A stretch of 64,000 nucleotides of DNA from Cryptomeria japonica (taxonomy: Eukaryota; Streptophyta; Pinopsida; Cupressales; Cupressaceae). This document shows positions 35,881 through 47,460 of this stretch, piece by piece (position 1 is the stretch's first letter; every line of letters begins with the position of its first letter). The notes below the pieces were generated by a model. It was not told where the DNA came from and made no database searches. It worked only from the letters and a program-made list of their open reading frames with translations. The stretch is taken from positions 613,969,977 to 614,033,976 of the forward strand of contig NC_081408.1 of the NCBI RefSeq assembly GCF_030272615.1. The letters run 5' to 3'. The translations under genes and the position numbers were made by a program.

Positions 35881-38325
35881 ATCACTGCAGGAAAAAGGTA
35901 GGGTATAATCAACAAATTCATTGTTATACATATTCAAATATTTAGATTCAAAGTTTATTATAGATTTATCAAATTAATTGCCAATAGAAGAGATGGTGAG
36001 AGGTTTCTGTAATATGATATGATCGATTTAAAAGAAGAATTTCTTACAAGACCTAAACCATTGAACAATCCTACAATCATGTATTAATTAAACACTACAT
36101 TTTAAATAATGAATAATATAGTTAGCCGGAAACATATTAACACTACTTTCCATATTTAAAATATATCCTAATTAAGGAGAGGGATGACCTAAACCTGCGT
36201 GATCAAGTGCAATTATGTAAAATATATCCTAATTATGGATGCTAGTATATATGGTTGTGACAGAAAATCCCTGCTGTAGAACAGTGAGAGCACTGTGTAG
36301 TGATCGAGTGCTATTTTTTGTTGGTGTTTTGGAAGGGAGCATAAGTGTACCGTTAGGAAGGTGGTATAAAATGGAAGCTGAGAGGTATAAGGGTATGAGG
36401 TGTGGGTTAGGATAAGATAGGGAGGTAAGTGATGAAGGATGTAATGGTGAAAGAGTAAGTTAGGATATGTTAGGGGTTTGGAAGGTAGGAAAGTGAATGG
36501 GGGGAGATAAAAGGATGTGACGGATGGAATGGGGTTAGGTAGGTGAAGTAAAAGTAAGTGTGTATGAGGTTAAGGTTTAGGATAGGATGTAGGAAAGTGG
36601 AGGAGGTTAAGATAGGGGATATGAAAGGTAGATGGAAGGTAATAATGATAGGAAGTGAGGTAAAGGTTATGAGGTGTGGGTTAGAAAATAGGGTGTAGGA
36701 AATGGAAGGAAGGGTCATATCACTTTGAGAGTTTTCACCAAGATGAGTAGCCTGAGTATGGACCTTAAATCTTACAAGCCATGAGGATCCACTTGTAGTA
36801 GAGGAGCATATACTTGCATCTTGGGAGCTTATTAAGAGTTCACCTTGAATTTGGGAAATACACATAGAGGAGATAAAATATTGATCAATAAACATTACGT
36901 AGCCTCATCATGCATAAATACAAGAGGTATAGACTATAGCAAGCACATATCATGAGCCAAAGGATCATATTCGAGAGTTGCTTCATCTCCAATCCTCTAC
37001 ATTTTTAAGATCCACAAATGGGGTTGAGGATATGTCTTGGTTACTTAGCTTGGACTTATGCTTTGGGTTGCATCTATATGTGAGCAACTTAAAGGCATCA
37101 TTTTCAATGCAATTTTTGAGAGGACTTGATTGCACCTTGTGGTATTGGGAGGATAAAATGCACCAACTCACATTGGAAACCCTCTCCATATACCATTTTG
37201 GAGTGCTTCAAAGTGTGTTCTATTTCAAATTTTTTTTGACAGAGATACATAGATGAGATTCACAATTTACATAATAAGGTTTCATAGTGGCTCAACATGA
37301 GAGTTAGTTTTTGGAGTTCTTGTAGTTTGTAGATTACATTCAAGACAAGTTACTTGTCAATTATTTCATCAGGGGTGGAAAGCCCAAAATTTCAGTTTTC
37401 CTACACATGGCCAATCCAAATGACTTTAGGGTTGCTATGGCAAAGTCTCTTATGGAAAAGGAGGTACATGGGAGGACACAAGAGGCATGAGAGAAGTTTT
37501 TAACCTTGATGAAGGGACTAAAGTGTCCATAGGCCTCCCCATCCTTCAAAGGATAATTTAGATTTACTATATGATTTACAAAGAAAAACCCAATAGTATC
37601 AATATTAGGGACAAAGGTCTAGAGCATAGTAGGGGCCATAGGGTAGTCACATTTGACCATCATTGACACAAGGATATTTTAGGTATGAGAGACTATAGGG
37701 CTATCAAGCTAGGCCTTCTATGACTCAACAACCTTTTAGGGGAGAATCTAGTGTTTTTAGTAATTAGGATCTTCTAATTATGGTGTGGCCTAGCCAACAT
37801 AGGGTTATATGAGAGGCACATGTTATGTATATGTTAGTATTAGACAGAGAGTGCCCACAAGGTTTTAGAGTAGGTGGACACCATCCTAGGATGTCAAAGT
37901 AGATAGTTGATATGTGGGTCTTTACCCTCCCAACCACTCAACATATCCCACCATGGGTCTTTACCCTCCCAAACACACAAAGGTTAAAGGAAGATTCACT
38001 GCTGCAACACTCACTTTTTGTGACAGTCTCAAGTACTTAGGACAGTCACTCCTTTCATGGCCATTCTTCTTCACACAACACTCTCTAACATTAATTATGA
38101 TGATAGTGTACCTCCTTAAACCTTCCACCAACACCTAACTCAATACCAAACTCTTTCCCAATCTTGCTAATGGACTAATTAACTCAACTCACTGTGAAAT
38201 TGTGATGGTCAATGCACGGTTTAGGACAGTAGTAATTAGGATCTTCTAATTATTGTGGGGCCTAGCCAACATAGGGTTATATGAGACAGGGGTAAGTTCA
38301 ATAGTGATTTCTCCTTCAATTCTTG
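35881..38325. other. CACTA interior without recognisable gene
   Basis: Contains a G-rich purine tract (about 36350-36700, GGTAGG/GAGGT variants) and a 59-bp direct repeat at 37757-37815 and 38228-38286 (TTAGGATCTTCTAATTAT then GGCCTAGCCAACATAGGG). No domain is seen in the short frames here. Confidence 0.5.
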
Positions 38326-39165
38326 ATGAATACACTTTAAACTAATTTTAGCAATGACTATCAGATGTAGACAAAATGAATGCTTTTTGGATTAGGATGG
38401 TACACAAAATCTACTATCAAAAGGTTTCTTTGGAAATTATATGATTCAAAACTAAGGAAATGCAATTATTTACAAGTTTTAACCTTCTTAGATGCAAAAT
38501 CTCTTATTTAGCCTCTCACAAACCCTTAAAAGTAGGGTTTCTCATATACCCTTCTTCCAAACACTATACCATCCAAATGATGATGGATTCACCTTTCATT
38601 TGAAATGTCTAAACACTGTCAATCATAAAATGTGCCCCTCCTTAAGGTGGATTTTCTACTGCTGCTCCTTAGCAAGCAATTTCTCCACTCTTACATTCGC
38701 CATAATGGACCTTAAGACATCATAATTGATTGTCTCTTCACTCCTAAGACCTTCAAAAGTATTTAATGGCTTCATTGAGTCCTTTGGTCTTCCAAATGCA
38801 CCTGCACCAACTTGAATTCTCCTTCAATGCTTGATTGCTTGTTCACTTGGAATTGAATTGATTTTATATTTAAAAGATCACTTGAATTGTAGGTAGACCC
38901 CTTCAAATGACACGGTAGGCTTCCTTTTATACCTAATATATGTCTTGAAAGAATTTTATCCTGATGGCTTTAAATTAAAGTACTTTCTCTTCTGTCTGGT
39001 ATTGGTGGAGAAGAGGTTGCATTGCATCATCCTAGGATACATATTTTCGCAGATACAACACAAGTTAAATGTATCCCAGGTCGATGCAAAGCAACCTCTA
39101 CTCCAGAGATCACCAGAAAATAGAGAAAGAAATTTAATTTAATGCCATCAGGATAAAAGTCTTTA
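38326..39165. repeat. 840-bp direct repeat, unit 1, with DRM-derived hairpin
   Basis: Closely matches 39736-40575, offset 1410 bp. Its right end is an inverted repeat: 38948-39040 pairs with 39068-39165 around a loop of roughly 25 bp. Both arms derive from the DRM gene. The minus strand of the right arm reads FYPDGIKLNF, then VISGVEVALHRPGIHLTCVV, the DRM motif I region (FSGIGGAEVALHRLGI). On the right, homology continues outwards to 39227 with AFQIDTVAYHLSIL (motif X). Confidence 0.8.
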
Positions 39166-39351
39166 ATCAAGATAGATAAATGGTATGCAACTGTATCTAT
39201 TTGGAATGCAATTCCCAAACATGGCAATCGATCAATCGCCTTTGAAAAGAAAGTGGTATGATGAAATGCACTCCATACTACTACTGCACAATATTTTGGT
39301 CAATGATATTTTTAAAATTGTAAAGGAAGGTGTATGGAACAACCAAATTCT

Positions 39352-39617
39352 TTTCTAGTGTATTTTTTTCTGGATTCGATTGTGTGTATATTTTTCCATC
39401 AACGTTTCGAATCACACTCCGTGATTCATCATCAGGATGAAAAGAATTCCCAAGACATGAAAGATGTTGAGTTGCAGATTTGAGGCAGAATATAAAGAGG
39501 AGAGGGGTGGGGGAAGGCACGAGAAACAAGGAGAGAGGATGAATCACGGAGTGTGATTCAAAACGTTGATGGAAAAATATACACACAATCGAATCCAGAA
39601 AAAAATACACTAGAAAT
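39352..39617. mobile_element. hairpin MITE (copy 1)
   Basis: Arms of about 85 bp face each other: TTTCTAGTGTATTTTTTTCT at the left end and its complement at 39598-39617, with TGATTCATCATCAGGATG near the loop. No coding capacity. A diverged copy lies in an ALMT intron (60991-61170). It sits between the two 840-bp units of the CACTA element. Confidence 0.75.
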
Positions 39618-39735
39618 GCAAAATGGATTGTGGAAATCTCATAGCTTTAACCAAATTCTTATCATTATAAACAATGAATATTTTAAGATCCTTTTATGAT
39701 GTGTAAGTTGAGAATATTTTATGAAAGGTCCCTAA

Positions 39736-40575
39736 ATGAATACACTTTAAACTGATTTTAGCAATGACTATCGGATGTAGACAAAATGAATGCTTTTTGG
39801 ATTAGGATGGTACACAGAATCTACTATCAAAAGGTTTCTTTGGAAAGTATATGATTCAAAACTAAGGAAATGCAATTATTTACAAGTTTTAACCTTCTTA
39901 GATGCAAAATCCCTTATTTAGCCTCTTACAAACCCTTAAAAGTAGGGTTTCTCATATACCCTTCTTCCAAACACTATGCCACCCAAATGATGATGGATTC
40001 ACCTTTCATTTGAAATGTCTAAACACTGTCAATCATAAAATGTGTCCCTCCTTAAGGTGGATTTTCTACTGCTGCTCCTTAGCAAGCAATTTCTCCACTC
40101 TTACATTTGCCATAATGGACCTTAAGACATCATAATTGATTGGCTCTTCACTCTTAAGACCTTCAAAATTCTTTATAGGCTTCATTGAGTCCTTTGGTCT
40201 TCCAAATGCACCTGCACCAACTTGAATTCTCCTTCAATTCTTGATTGCTTGTTCACTTGGAATTGAATTGGTTTTATAATTAAGAGATCACTTGAATTGT
40301 AGGTAGACCCCTTCAAATGACAAGGTAGGCTTCCTTTTATACCTAATATATGTCTTGAAAGCATTTTATCCTGATGGCATTAAATTAAAGTGCTTTTTCT
40401 TCTATTTGGTATTGGTGGAGCAGAGGTTGCATTGCATCGTCCTAGGATACATATTTCCGTAGATACAACACAAGTTAAATGTATCCCAGGTTGATGCAAA
40501 GCAACCTCTACTCCAGAGATCACTAGAAAATAGAGAAAGAACTTTAATTTAATGCCATCAGGATAAAAGGCTTTC
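39736..40575. repeat. 840-bp direct repeat, unit 2, with DRM-derived hairpin
   Basis: Second unit, highly similar to 38326-39165, with the same terminal hairpin (about 40357-40450 pairing with 40478-40575). The minus strand reads FYPDGIKLKF and SGVEVALHQPGIHLTCVV. The extension into motif X seen beside unit 1 is absent here. Confidence 0.8.
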
Positions 40576-41432
40576 AAGACAGATAAAATTTGAGTTTGAT
40601 TGTCATCATTTCCTACTCACAAGAATTTTATTAAGTCTCGAATATAGGGAAATGGAAGGCTTCAAATAGAAAACTTGTACATGCAACTAAATCCATTGAC
40701 TAATCAGAAGAACAAAATTAAAAAATGATTTGATCATCTGAGAGATGTTGTAGACTTGCAACTCACCAGCTACTTAGTTTTTGTGGGTAAGAATTTTTTT
40801 GTTTTGGTTATGGTTGTGGTGTTTGTAGGGAGACATTTACAAATTTATATCTATTTTCACTATTTAATGGTTTATGGGTTTGTAATGGTAATTTAATGTT
40901 CTTTCATATTTTTGTATATATTCTTTATAATAGCCTATTATATTGATTTGTTCTATTATGGATAATGGTGTGGGTCAGGCGTTTTTGCCGTCGATGCATG
41001 AAAGCATTGAATGAGTTCTACATTTAAAAATTACATGAAACATTTTTAATTTATTTGATTTAGTTTTATTTGCAAAAAATGATTATCAATGATGTTTCCT
41101 TTCTCCAAGAATTGTCTAGGATCTTTTTGTCAGATAATATGTAACATCGAATGACTAAATATTTTCATTACAAATGCTTATTTTATTTAATTATTAGCTA
41201 AATGTGAATTAAAATTTATATCTGTATGGAAGTAGAACATACAAGCTGAAGAGTCATGTGCAAGCAAATTTCGTAAAAGAAAGCAAGCATGCATTATCTT
41301 TAATGACATGGAAACAAGCTCATTAGCTACCTAGAAGAGAGCAATTGGAGAAAAGCAGAGGAAAGTGTTTAAGGGTGATAAATAGATAGAGAGTATGCAA
41401 TACAAACAAACAATGTCTGGAGTGTGTGATGT

Positions 41433-42175
41433 GACGTCTCTAATTTATGTCCGGAGGGACTAACTAGTTTTGGAGTTCCTGTGAAACCTATTGGGCCACG
41501 CTTGGAGGAAATCAATGTGTTCATGCAAGGAGCACCTTTTTTCTATTATGAGAATGATGCTTTTGCACCGAAGGATATTTGGAAGTCAATATCCAAAAAT
41601 TTCTATAGTGTGGAACCAGAGTTAGTGGACTCGAAGTAATTTTCAGCTTTCAGAAGACCAAGAGGTTATGTACACAATCTCCCAATAGAAGGGCGATTTA
41701 AAGCATTACCTCTCCCCCCCATGACTATTCAGGAAGCACTTCCTCAGACAAAGGATTATTGGCCTCCATGGGATCAAATAAAAAAATTGAAGCATAGACT
41801 CTAGATGATGTGGTGGTGTCCTTCGTGAAGAACTCTACACTATAATTGAAAATTCATGAGGGAAACTACAAGATAGTGAAGAGAAATACAATCTTGAAAA
41901 TTGGGAAGAATGGATCTTGGTTTGGGTGGGGCCAAGTCAGGTAGCTCCTCTTGAGATTAACAAGATAGAAATCATATTAGGATTTGAAAAAGATCACACT
42001 CGTGGAACTTCGTGTGCGAGTGAACGATTACGGTGTTTGGGTAATGCATTCCAAATAGATACAGTTGCATACCATTTATCTGTCTTGATTAAAGCCTTTT
42101 ATCCTGATGGCATTAAATTAAAGTACTTTCTCTTCTATCTGGTATTGGTGGAGAAGAGGTTGCTTTGCATCGACC
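41433..42175 (+). pseudogene. DRM-type DNA methyltransferase fragment, left palindrome arm
   Basis: Reads GVPVKPIGPRLEEINVFMQG, APFFYYENDAFAPKDIW, VEPELVDSK, a TAA (41637-41639), RGYVHNLPIEGRF, LPLPPMTIQEALP, YWPPWDQIKK, then after damage LVWVGPSQVAPLE, HTRGTS and LGNAFQIDTVAYHLSVL, YPDGIKL. Plant DRM enzymes, the de novo cytosine methyltransferases of RNA-directed DNA methylation, have this order with the IX/X motifs before motif I, which distinguishes them from other methyltransferases. The reading becomes poor in motif I and stops before motif IV, so the catalytic Cys is absent. No intron is obvious over this span. It cannot make an active enzyme. Confidence 0.88.
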
Positions 42176-42209
42176 TGACCTGCCACCTATCGACTTGACC
42201 TGCCACCTA

Positions 42210-42960
42210 TTGGCAGGTCAGGTCGATGCAAAGAAACCTCTTCTCCACCAATACCAGATAGAAGAGAAAGAACTTTAATTTAATGCCATTAGGATAAAAT
42301 TCTTTAGTCAAGACAGATAAATGGTATGCAACTGTATCTATTTAGAATGCATTACCCAAACACGGCAATTGATCAATCGCACAGGAAGTTCCACGAGTGT
42401 GATCTCTTTCAAATCTTAATAAGATTTCTATCTCGCCAACCTCTAGAGGAGCCACCTGAATTGACCCCACCCAAACCAAGATCCATTCTTCCCACTTTTC
42501 AAGATTATATTTCTCTTCACTATCTTGCAGTTTCCCTCATGAATTTTCAATTATAGTGCATAGTTCTTCACGAAGGACACCACCACATCGTCTAGAGTCT
42601 ATGCTTCAATTTTTTTATTTGATCCCATGGAGGCTAATAGTCCTTTATCTGAAGAAGTGCTTCCTGAATAGTCATGGGGGGGAGAGGTAATGCTTGAAAT
42701 CACCCTTCTATTAGGAGATTGTGTACATAACCTCTTGGTCTTCTGAAAGCTGAAAATTACTTCAAGTCCACCAACTTTGGTTCCACACTATAGAAATTTT
42801 TGGATATTGACTTCCAAATATCCTTTGGTGCAAAAGCATCATTCTCATAATAGAAAAAAGGTGCTCCTTGCATGAACACATTGATTTCCTCCAAAGCGTG
42901 GCCTAATAGGTTTCACAGGAACTCCAAAACTAGTTAGTCCCTCCAGACATAAATTAGAGA
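42210..42960 (-). pseudogene. DRM-type DNA methyltransferase fragment, right palindrome arm
   Basis: Inverted copy of 41433-42175 with the same TAA after VDLK and the same gap before WVGSIQVAPLE. It shares nearly all lesions with the left arm, so the inversion-duplication happened after capture and decay. Differences between arms include HTRGTSCAID versus HTRGTSCASE. Confidence 0.88.
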
Positions 42961-43733
42961 CGTCACATCATACACTTTAGACATTGTTTGTTTGTATTGC
43001 ATACTCTCTATCTATTTATCACCCTTTAACACTTTCGTCTACTTTTCTCCAATTGCTCTCTTCTAGGTAGCTGATGAACTTGTTTCCATGTCATTCAAGA
43101 TAATGCCTGCTTGCTTTCTTTTACAAAATTTGCTTGCACATGACTCTTCATCTTGTATGTTCTGCTTCCGTACATATATAAATTTTTATTCACGCTCAAA
43201 TAATAATTAAATAAAATAAGCATTTGTAAAGAAAAGATTTAGTCATTCAATGTTACATATTATCTGACAGAAAGATCCTAGACAATTCTTGGAGAAAGGA
43301 AACATCATTGATAATCATTTTTTGCAAATAACACTGAATCAAATAAATAATAAATGTTTTATGCAATTTTTAAAAGTAGAACTCGTTCAATGCTTTCATT
43401 CACCGACGACAAAGCCATTTGACCCACATCATCTCTCACCGTCGGAATTCCGATGATAACTAATGAAACATCTGACAAGGATGCTGTATAACCAACGTCA
43501 CGTCCATGTCAGACGGTCATTGAGGAGCAAACATAGCATCTGTTAGAAATCCAACGAAAATCCGTCGAAATTTGTGGCCAGGGGTGTAAATATAGCCACC
43601 GTCAGAGGAGTTCATAACATTGTCGGGAAGCTCGACGATGAGTTTTCGATGATAAAGTTGGTCGGAAGTCTGACATTTTAGCGTCGCAAATCCGACAATT
43701 AGCCATCAGAAATTAGGCCTAAATGTACTAGTG

Positions 43734-44023
43734 AAAATATGTCTAATTGTCTCTTTAACCTTGCAAATGTTACACAAATCATCATTAGAATGTTTAGATC
43801 TGATAGATAACTTATCAAGTAGAAGAAACCATTTAAAAGCTTTCTTTTTAGGAGCAACAAGAGAGTTCCAAATATTCTTAAACAACTTGCCCCATTGAGC
43901 AGGGGATGAATTAGAATACCAAATAGTATTAACATGATTAACAATACTCTCATTATACATCAAAGAATTATAAATAGAAATAGGTTTAACATCACATCTT
44001 TTGGGTAGCTGCAAGGAGATCAT
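43734..44023 (-). pseudogene. LINE ORF2 piece, upstream of the CACTA insertion
   Basis: Minus strand reads NIWNSLVAPKKKAFKWFLL, LDKLSIRSKHSNDD and CNICKVKETIRHIF, the zinc-binding RT-associated domain. The frame stops at the CACTA end and resumes at 34605 (FFDYSVAKEVW). This is the older host element into which the CACTA element jumped. Confidence 0.8.
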
Positions 44024-45242
44024 ACAATTTTAAGCATTTGCCCCCTTGATTTTTGGTAAATTTGCAGTTTATAAATGTGGACTGTGCCTTCCGTGGGATG
44101 AAATTGTTTACTCATTTTGCTAGGAAACTGGGTTCTGATTATTTTTTCATTTGTCCAATATCATGGCATTTACCTCATGAGGACTTGAATCAAATAAATT
44201 GGGAAGGTGAAAAGGCCCTTTATTCAAATTGAAAATTTAGTTACCAATTACATACTAGATATAAAAGAAACACCATGTTGAATGACAAGGACATAATGCA
44301 AGTGATTTACCTTGTGGAAAAATAAATTAGGAAAAAAATCTAATAAATAATCTATTATCATCAATATACTAGTAAGATCCCCTCTAGGAAGAAACTCTAG
44401 ACACCTTATAAAATTCAAACGCGTCCTCACTTCTCCAAGTAATTTTGTCTTACTTATAATATACTGAATTACTAAAACTATGAGTTCATTCCATTCTCAA
44501 GGATCACTATGAATACCTTAAGGCACCCTCTCACTTATATAGAAGGTTATAATTTTAGTGATCAAAAGTAATAATAAAACTTAGAAATAAACAATACAAG
44601 TAAAAACACAAGACAATGCACGCAGATTACCCTGGGAAAACCTCCTGATTGGAGGAAAAACCTAACATTAAGTTCATATCAAAGCTTTCAATATAATGTT
44701 CGAATTATATGAGTAGATATTAGATATACTTATCTGATTGGTGACTATTCATAGTCACTAACTGAAGTCTAATGTGAAGCCCTGCGTTCAGTACCTAATC
44801 CAACGAATGCAAATCTGATTATTGAATGAGTTGTCCTCAATGAATCCACCTAATTCACTCAAGCTGATTGCACTCAGAATAATTCGAATGCACAGTTGAT
44901 GGCACTTATAATCATCTCACTCCAACTGTTTGCCTCCTTAAGTATATTTTTAGACGCCATGATGAGGGCAGTTCTGTTGATGCCATTTAGCATCTGCACT
45001 CAACATCTTTTGTTAAGAGGGAAAGAAAGAGGGAGGGAGGAAGACTTGGTGGGAGAGGAAAAATAATTCACGTTGAACATCTAATGATTGAATATCTATC
45101 TCAAAATAATTTGTGACCACTAGCTACATTAAATATGTTCTCTATTAAGTTCAATGTTTTAAGATGAAAAAGAAGAGTTAAATGGTTTTGGTTCAGTTTG
45201 CAATTTTTCCATAGCCTCTTTTTTTGCCTGTGAAGAAAGACC
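44024..45242. other. mixed debris, no confident gene
   Basis: Plus-strand 44050-44230 reads FINVDCAFRGMKLFTHFARK and FICPISWHLPHEDL without a stop, suggesting an exon-like remnant that I cannot name. About 44590-44700 has a leader-like passage (CCTGGGAAAACCTCC) found in LTRs. No left CACTA end for the transposase downstream could be fixed. Confidence 0.4.
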
Positions 45243-47460
45243 ATGTCAAATAATATCAACGAAGAAAAAAATAAGGAGACGATTGCTAGATTGTGGTCTA
45301 ACTTGAAAAGAAAAGGTGATGGAAAATGTTATTGTCCCTGCAAAATTTGTAAGGGCTTAAAGACTACAAGGCTTCTAATCAAAACAACTAAGAAACATTG
45401 TAGGCAGCATGGTCACATTGAAGGGGGACATGATTATCATCCATTGGTAAGTTATTCATTATATCGTTTTAACAATTTATATACATAAGAAATCACTTGA
45501 TGATGAGATCATGATCATGGTTTATATAGGTTGATCATTTTTATATAGGTCAAGCACCCCAGGGCACATGATATGGACCAACACAACCCGAAGAATATGG
45601 TTTTCGAAGTGGAAGAACATGGAGGTGTGAATATCGAAGGTAAAGATAATGATCCCATGGAAGATGACGATCATGCGCTAGAAAACACAATTGAAGATGA
45701 TGGTATAAATACATTGATCCATGACACATTTAGTACTAGCATAACTGATCATGATGATCAAGATGACCTTGATGTTGTTCATGATTTACCTCTACTTGAG
45801 AAGGCATATGAGGCCCTTTACAAAGGCTCCCAAACAACTCTTCTCTCCATTGTATTGTTGTTGGTGAACTTGAAGGTTATGAATGGTTTATCCAACATAA
45901 CAATCTCACGTATGTTAAGGTATGTCATATATGTCATTATAGTTAATAAATGGTGAATCGTATACCGTTAATATTCTTTGCTTTAGATTGATAGGTGATT
46001 TTTTGTTACCATCATCAAATATTCTACCTCGCTCATACTGAGAATTATTTGCCATTATGAAAGATATTGGAATGGAGTATAGTGTAATAGATGCTTGTCC
46101 CAATGATCATATTATATATCATAAACAACACGAATTTTGAACAAAATGCCTTGAATGTCATATCAATAGATATCGAACAGATCAAATAACAAAAAAGGTG
46201 CCTAGCAAGGTTCTTCATTATATTCCCATTATTCTTCGTATGCAACGATTATTCAGGTGCACTAGCTTGGCACAATTTATGGATTACCATGCACACAATA
46301 GAAGTTGAGATGACATTATTTGAATGCCTCCAGATGGTTCAAAATTTATGGACATAGAGGAAAAGTGGCCACACTTTATAGAAGAACCTCGTAATCTCAG
46401 GCTTTCATTAGCAGTGGATGGTGTCAATCCATTTGGAGAGTTGAGATCTGTTTACTCAGTGCGACTTGTTTTTGTTATCAACAATAACATTCCTCCATGG
46501 ATGTCAATAAAGAGGGAGCACAAAATGTTGGCAATGATTGTTCCAAGTATTTTCTCATTTAATAGTCATCTACATTTAATTATAAATATTGCAGTAAAAT
46601 GGTCATAATAATTATGTAATGTTTTTGTTCATTCAACTAGGTAAGTACCAAGTTAAAGATATGAATGTATATATTGAGCCTCTTATCGACGAGTTGTTGG
46701 AGTTATGGAATGGTGTCACCATGTATGACATCTCTAGACCAATAGGACAAAGACAATTTAAATTCCATGCAATGCTTGTATGGACAATACATGATGCCCC
46801 AGGGCTAACATATTTTTGTGGTATGTTATAGTGTTCAAGTTGCGCATAATAATTATAATTATTAAAAATTATATATTTAATTGAATTATACATTATCTTC
46901 TAAGTCTTCAAACAAAGGAAAAATTTGCATGTCCAGTTTGTGGTCCAAAGATGAAATCTTGTCATTCAAAAAGTTTAGGAAAGCAGGTGTTTGATGAGTA
47001 TAGGCACTTCCTCCACAAAAATCATAAGTATCTAAATACTGAAAAACATATTTTCACTGGGAAAGAAGATACTACATCAAAGCCACGAAGAATGACACCT
47101 CACCTATGGAAGTTGGAATATAATAGAATTAATCGTCAAGGTAATGTCATTCCATCTAATGGTTTATGTTTAAAATTTGTATTTTTCTATCATGTTTTGT
47201 TTACTAATGATGTAATTGATGATTGTGAAGGTCATTAAGGCATGGATGACCACCTTCCAAAGGGACTAAAAAGTTATCCCAGACAATTTAGTAGGTTTCC
47301 CTACTACGAGCATCTACAAATTGTGCATTTGTTTGATACTATGCATGTTGGAAAGAATATAACAGCTCAACATTATGGAAAATATTGGATGGAAGGTGGG
47401 ACAAAGAAAAAAATGTCAAAATTTGTAGTGACATTCAGGAATATAATCATGCAATGAAAA
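45243..47460 (+). pseudogene. CACTA (En/Spm) transposase TNP2, decayed
   Basis: Starts with a transposase-associated domain (CYCPCKICKGLKTTRLLIKT, KKHCRQHGHIEGG). After an acidic linker comes the TNP2 body: LLPSSNILPRSY, ACPNDHIIYHKQHEF, KVLHYIPIIPRMQRLFRC, DGSKFMDIEEKWPHF, RNLRLSLAVDGVNPFGELRS, NNNIPPWMSIKREHKML, VYIEPLIDELLELWNGV, AMLVWTIHDAPGLTYFCG, CPVCGPKMKSCHSK and HLFDTMHVGKNI. This is the cut-and-paste transposase of CACTA elements. Stops occur inside conserved blocks (near 46041, 46139 and 46320). Some gaps, such as around 46560-46645, may be introns. It is recognisable throughout but not intact. Confidence 0.88.

Larger units (their letters stand above)
40968..43430. repeat. 2.4-kb near-perfect palindrome
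   Basis: The left arm 40968-42185 and right arm 42210-43430 are reverse complements with only scattered differences, about one in 20-30 bases by eye. The spacer of about 24 bp is itself a partial repeat of GACTTGACCTGCCACC. Outer 460 bp of each arm is AT-rich and non-coding; the inner 750 bp is DRM-derived. The arms end just inside the right subterminal region of the CACTA element. Confidence 0.92.
34606..43733. mobile_element. CACTA transposon carrying DRM-derived inverted repeats
   Basis: The left end CACTAATACATTTGGCC and the right end, whose reverse complement is CACTAGTACATTTAGGCC, are matched terminal inverted repeats. AAA lies immediately outside both (34603-34605 and 43734-43736), the 3-bp target duplication expected of CACTA elements, though AAA in AT-rich DNA is weak on its own. 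Stronger proof is that the two flanks join into one LINE reading frame. Subterminal TCGGAATTCCGA-type motifs lie inside both ends (34606-34890 and 43400-43733). The 9.1-kb interior has no transposase, so it is non-autonomous. It holds duplicated 840-bp units with hairpins and a 2.4-kb palindrome from a DRM methyltransferase gene. Confidence 0.88.

Noticed and set aside
41433-42960. A functional DRM methyltransferase gene
   Set aside because: Both arms carry a stop after VDSK/VDLK, lose the frame in the middle and end before motif IV with the catalytic cysteine.
44050-44230. Exon of a tubulin-tyrosine-ligase-like gene (FICPISWHLPHEDL)
   Set aside because: Only a loose resemblance to the FPRTW.LP passage; no other block supports it.
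45117-45140. CACTAGCTACATTAAATA as the left end of the transposase-bearing CACTA
   Set aside because: The first bases fit, but no subterminal CGACGG-type motifs follow, so chance is likely.
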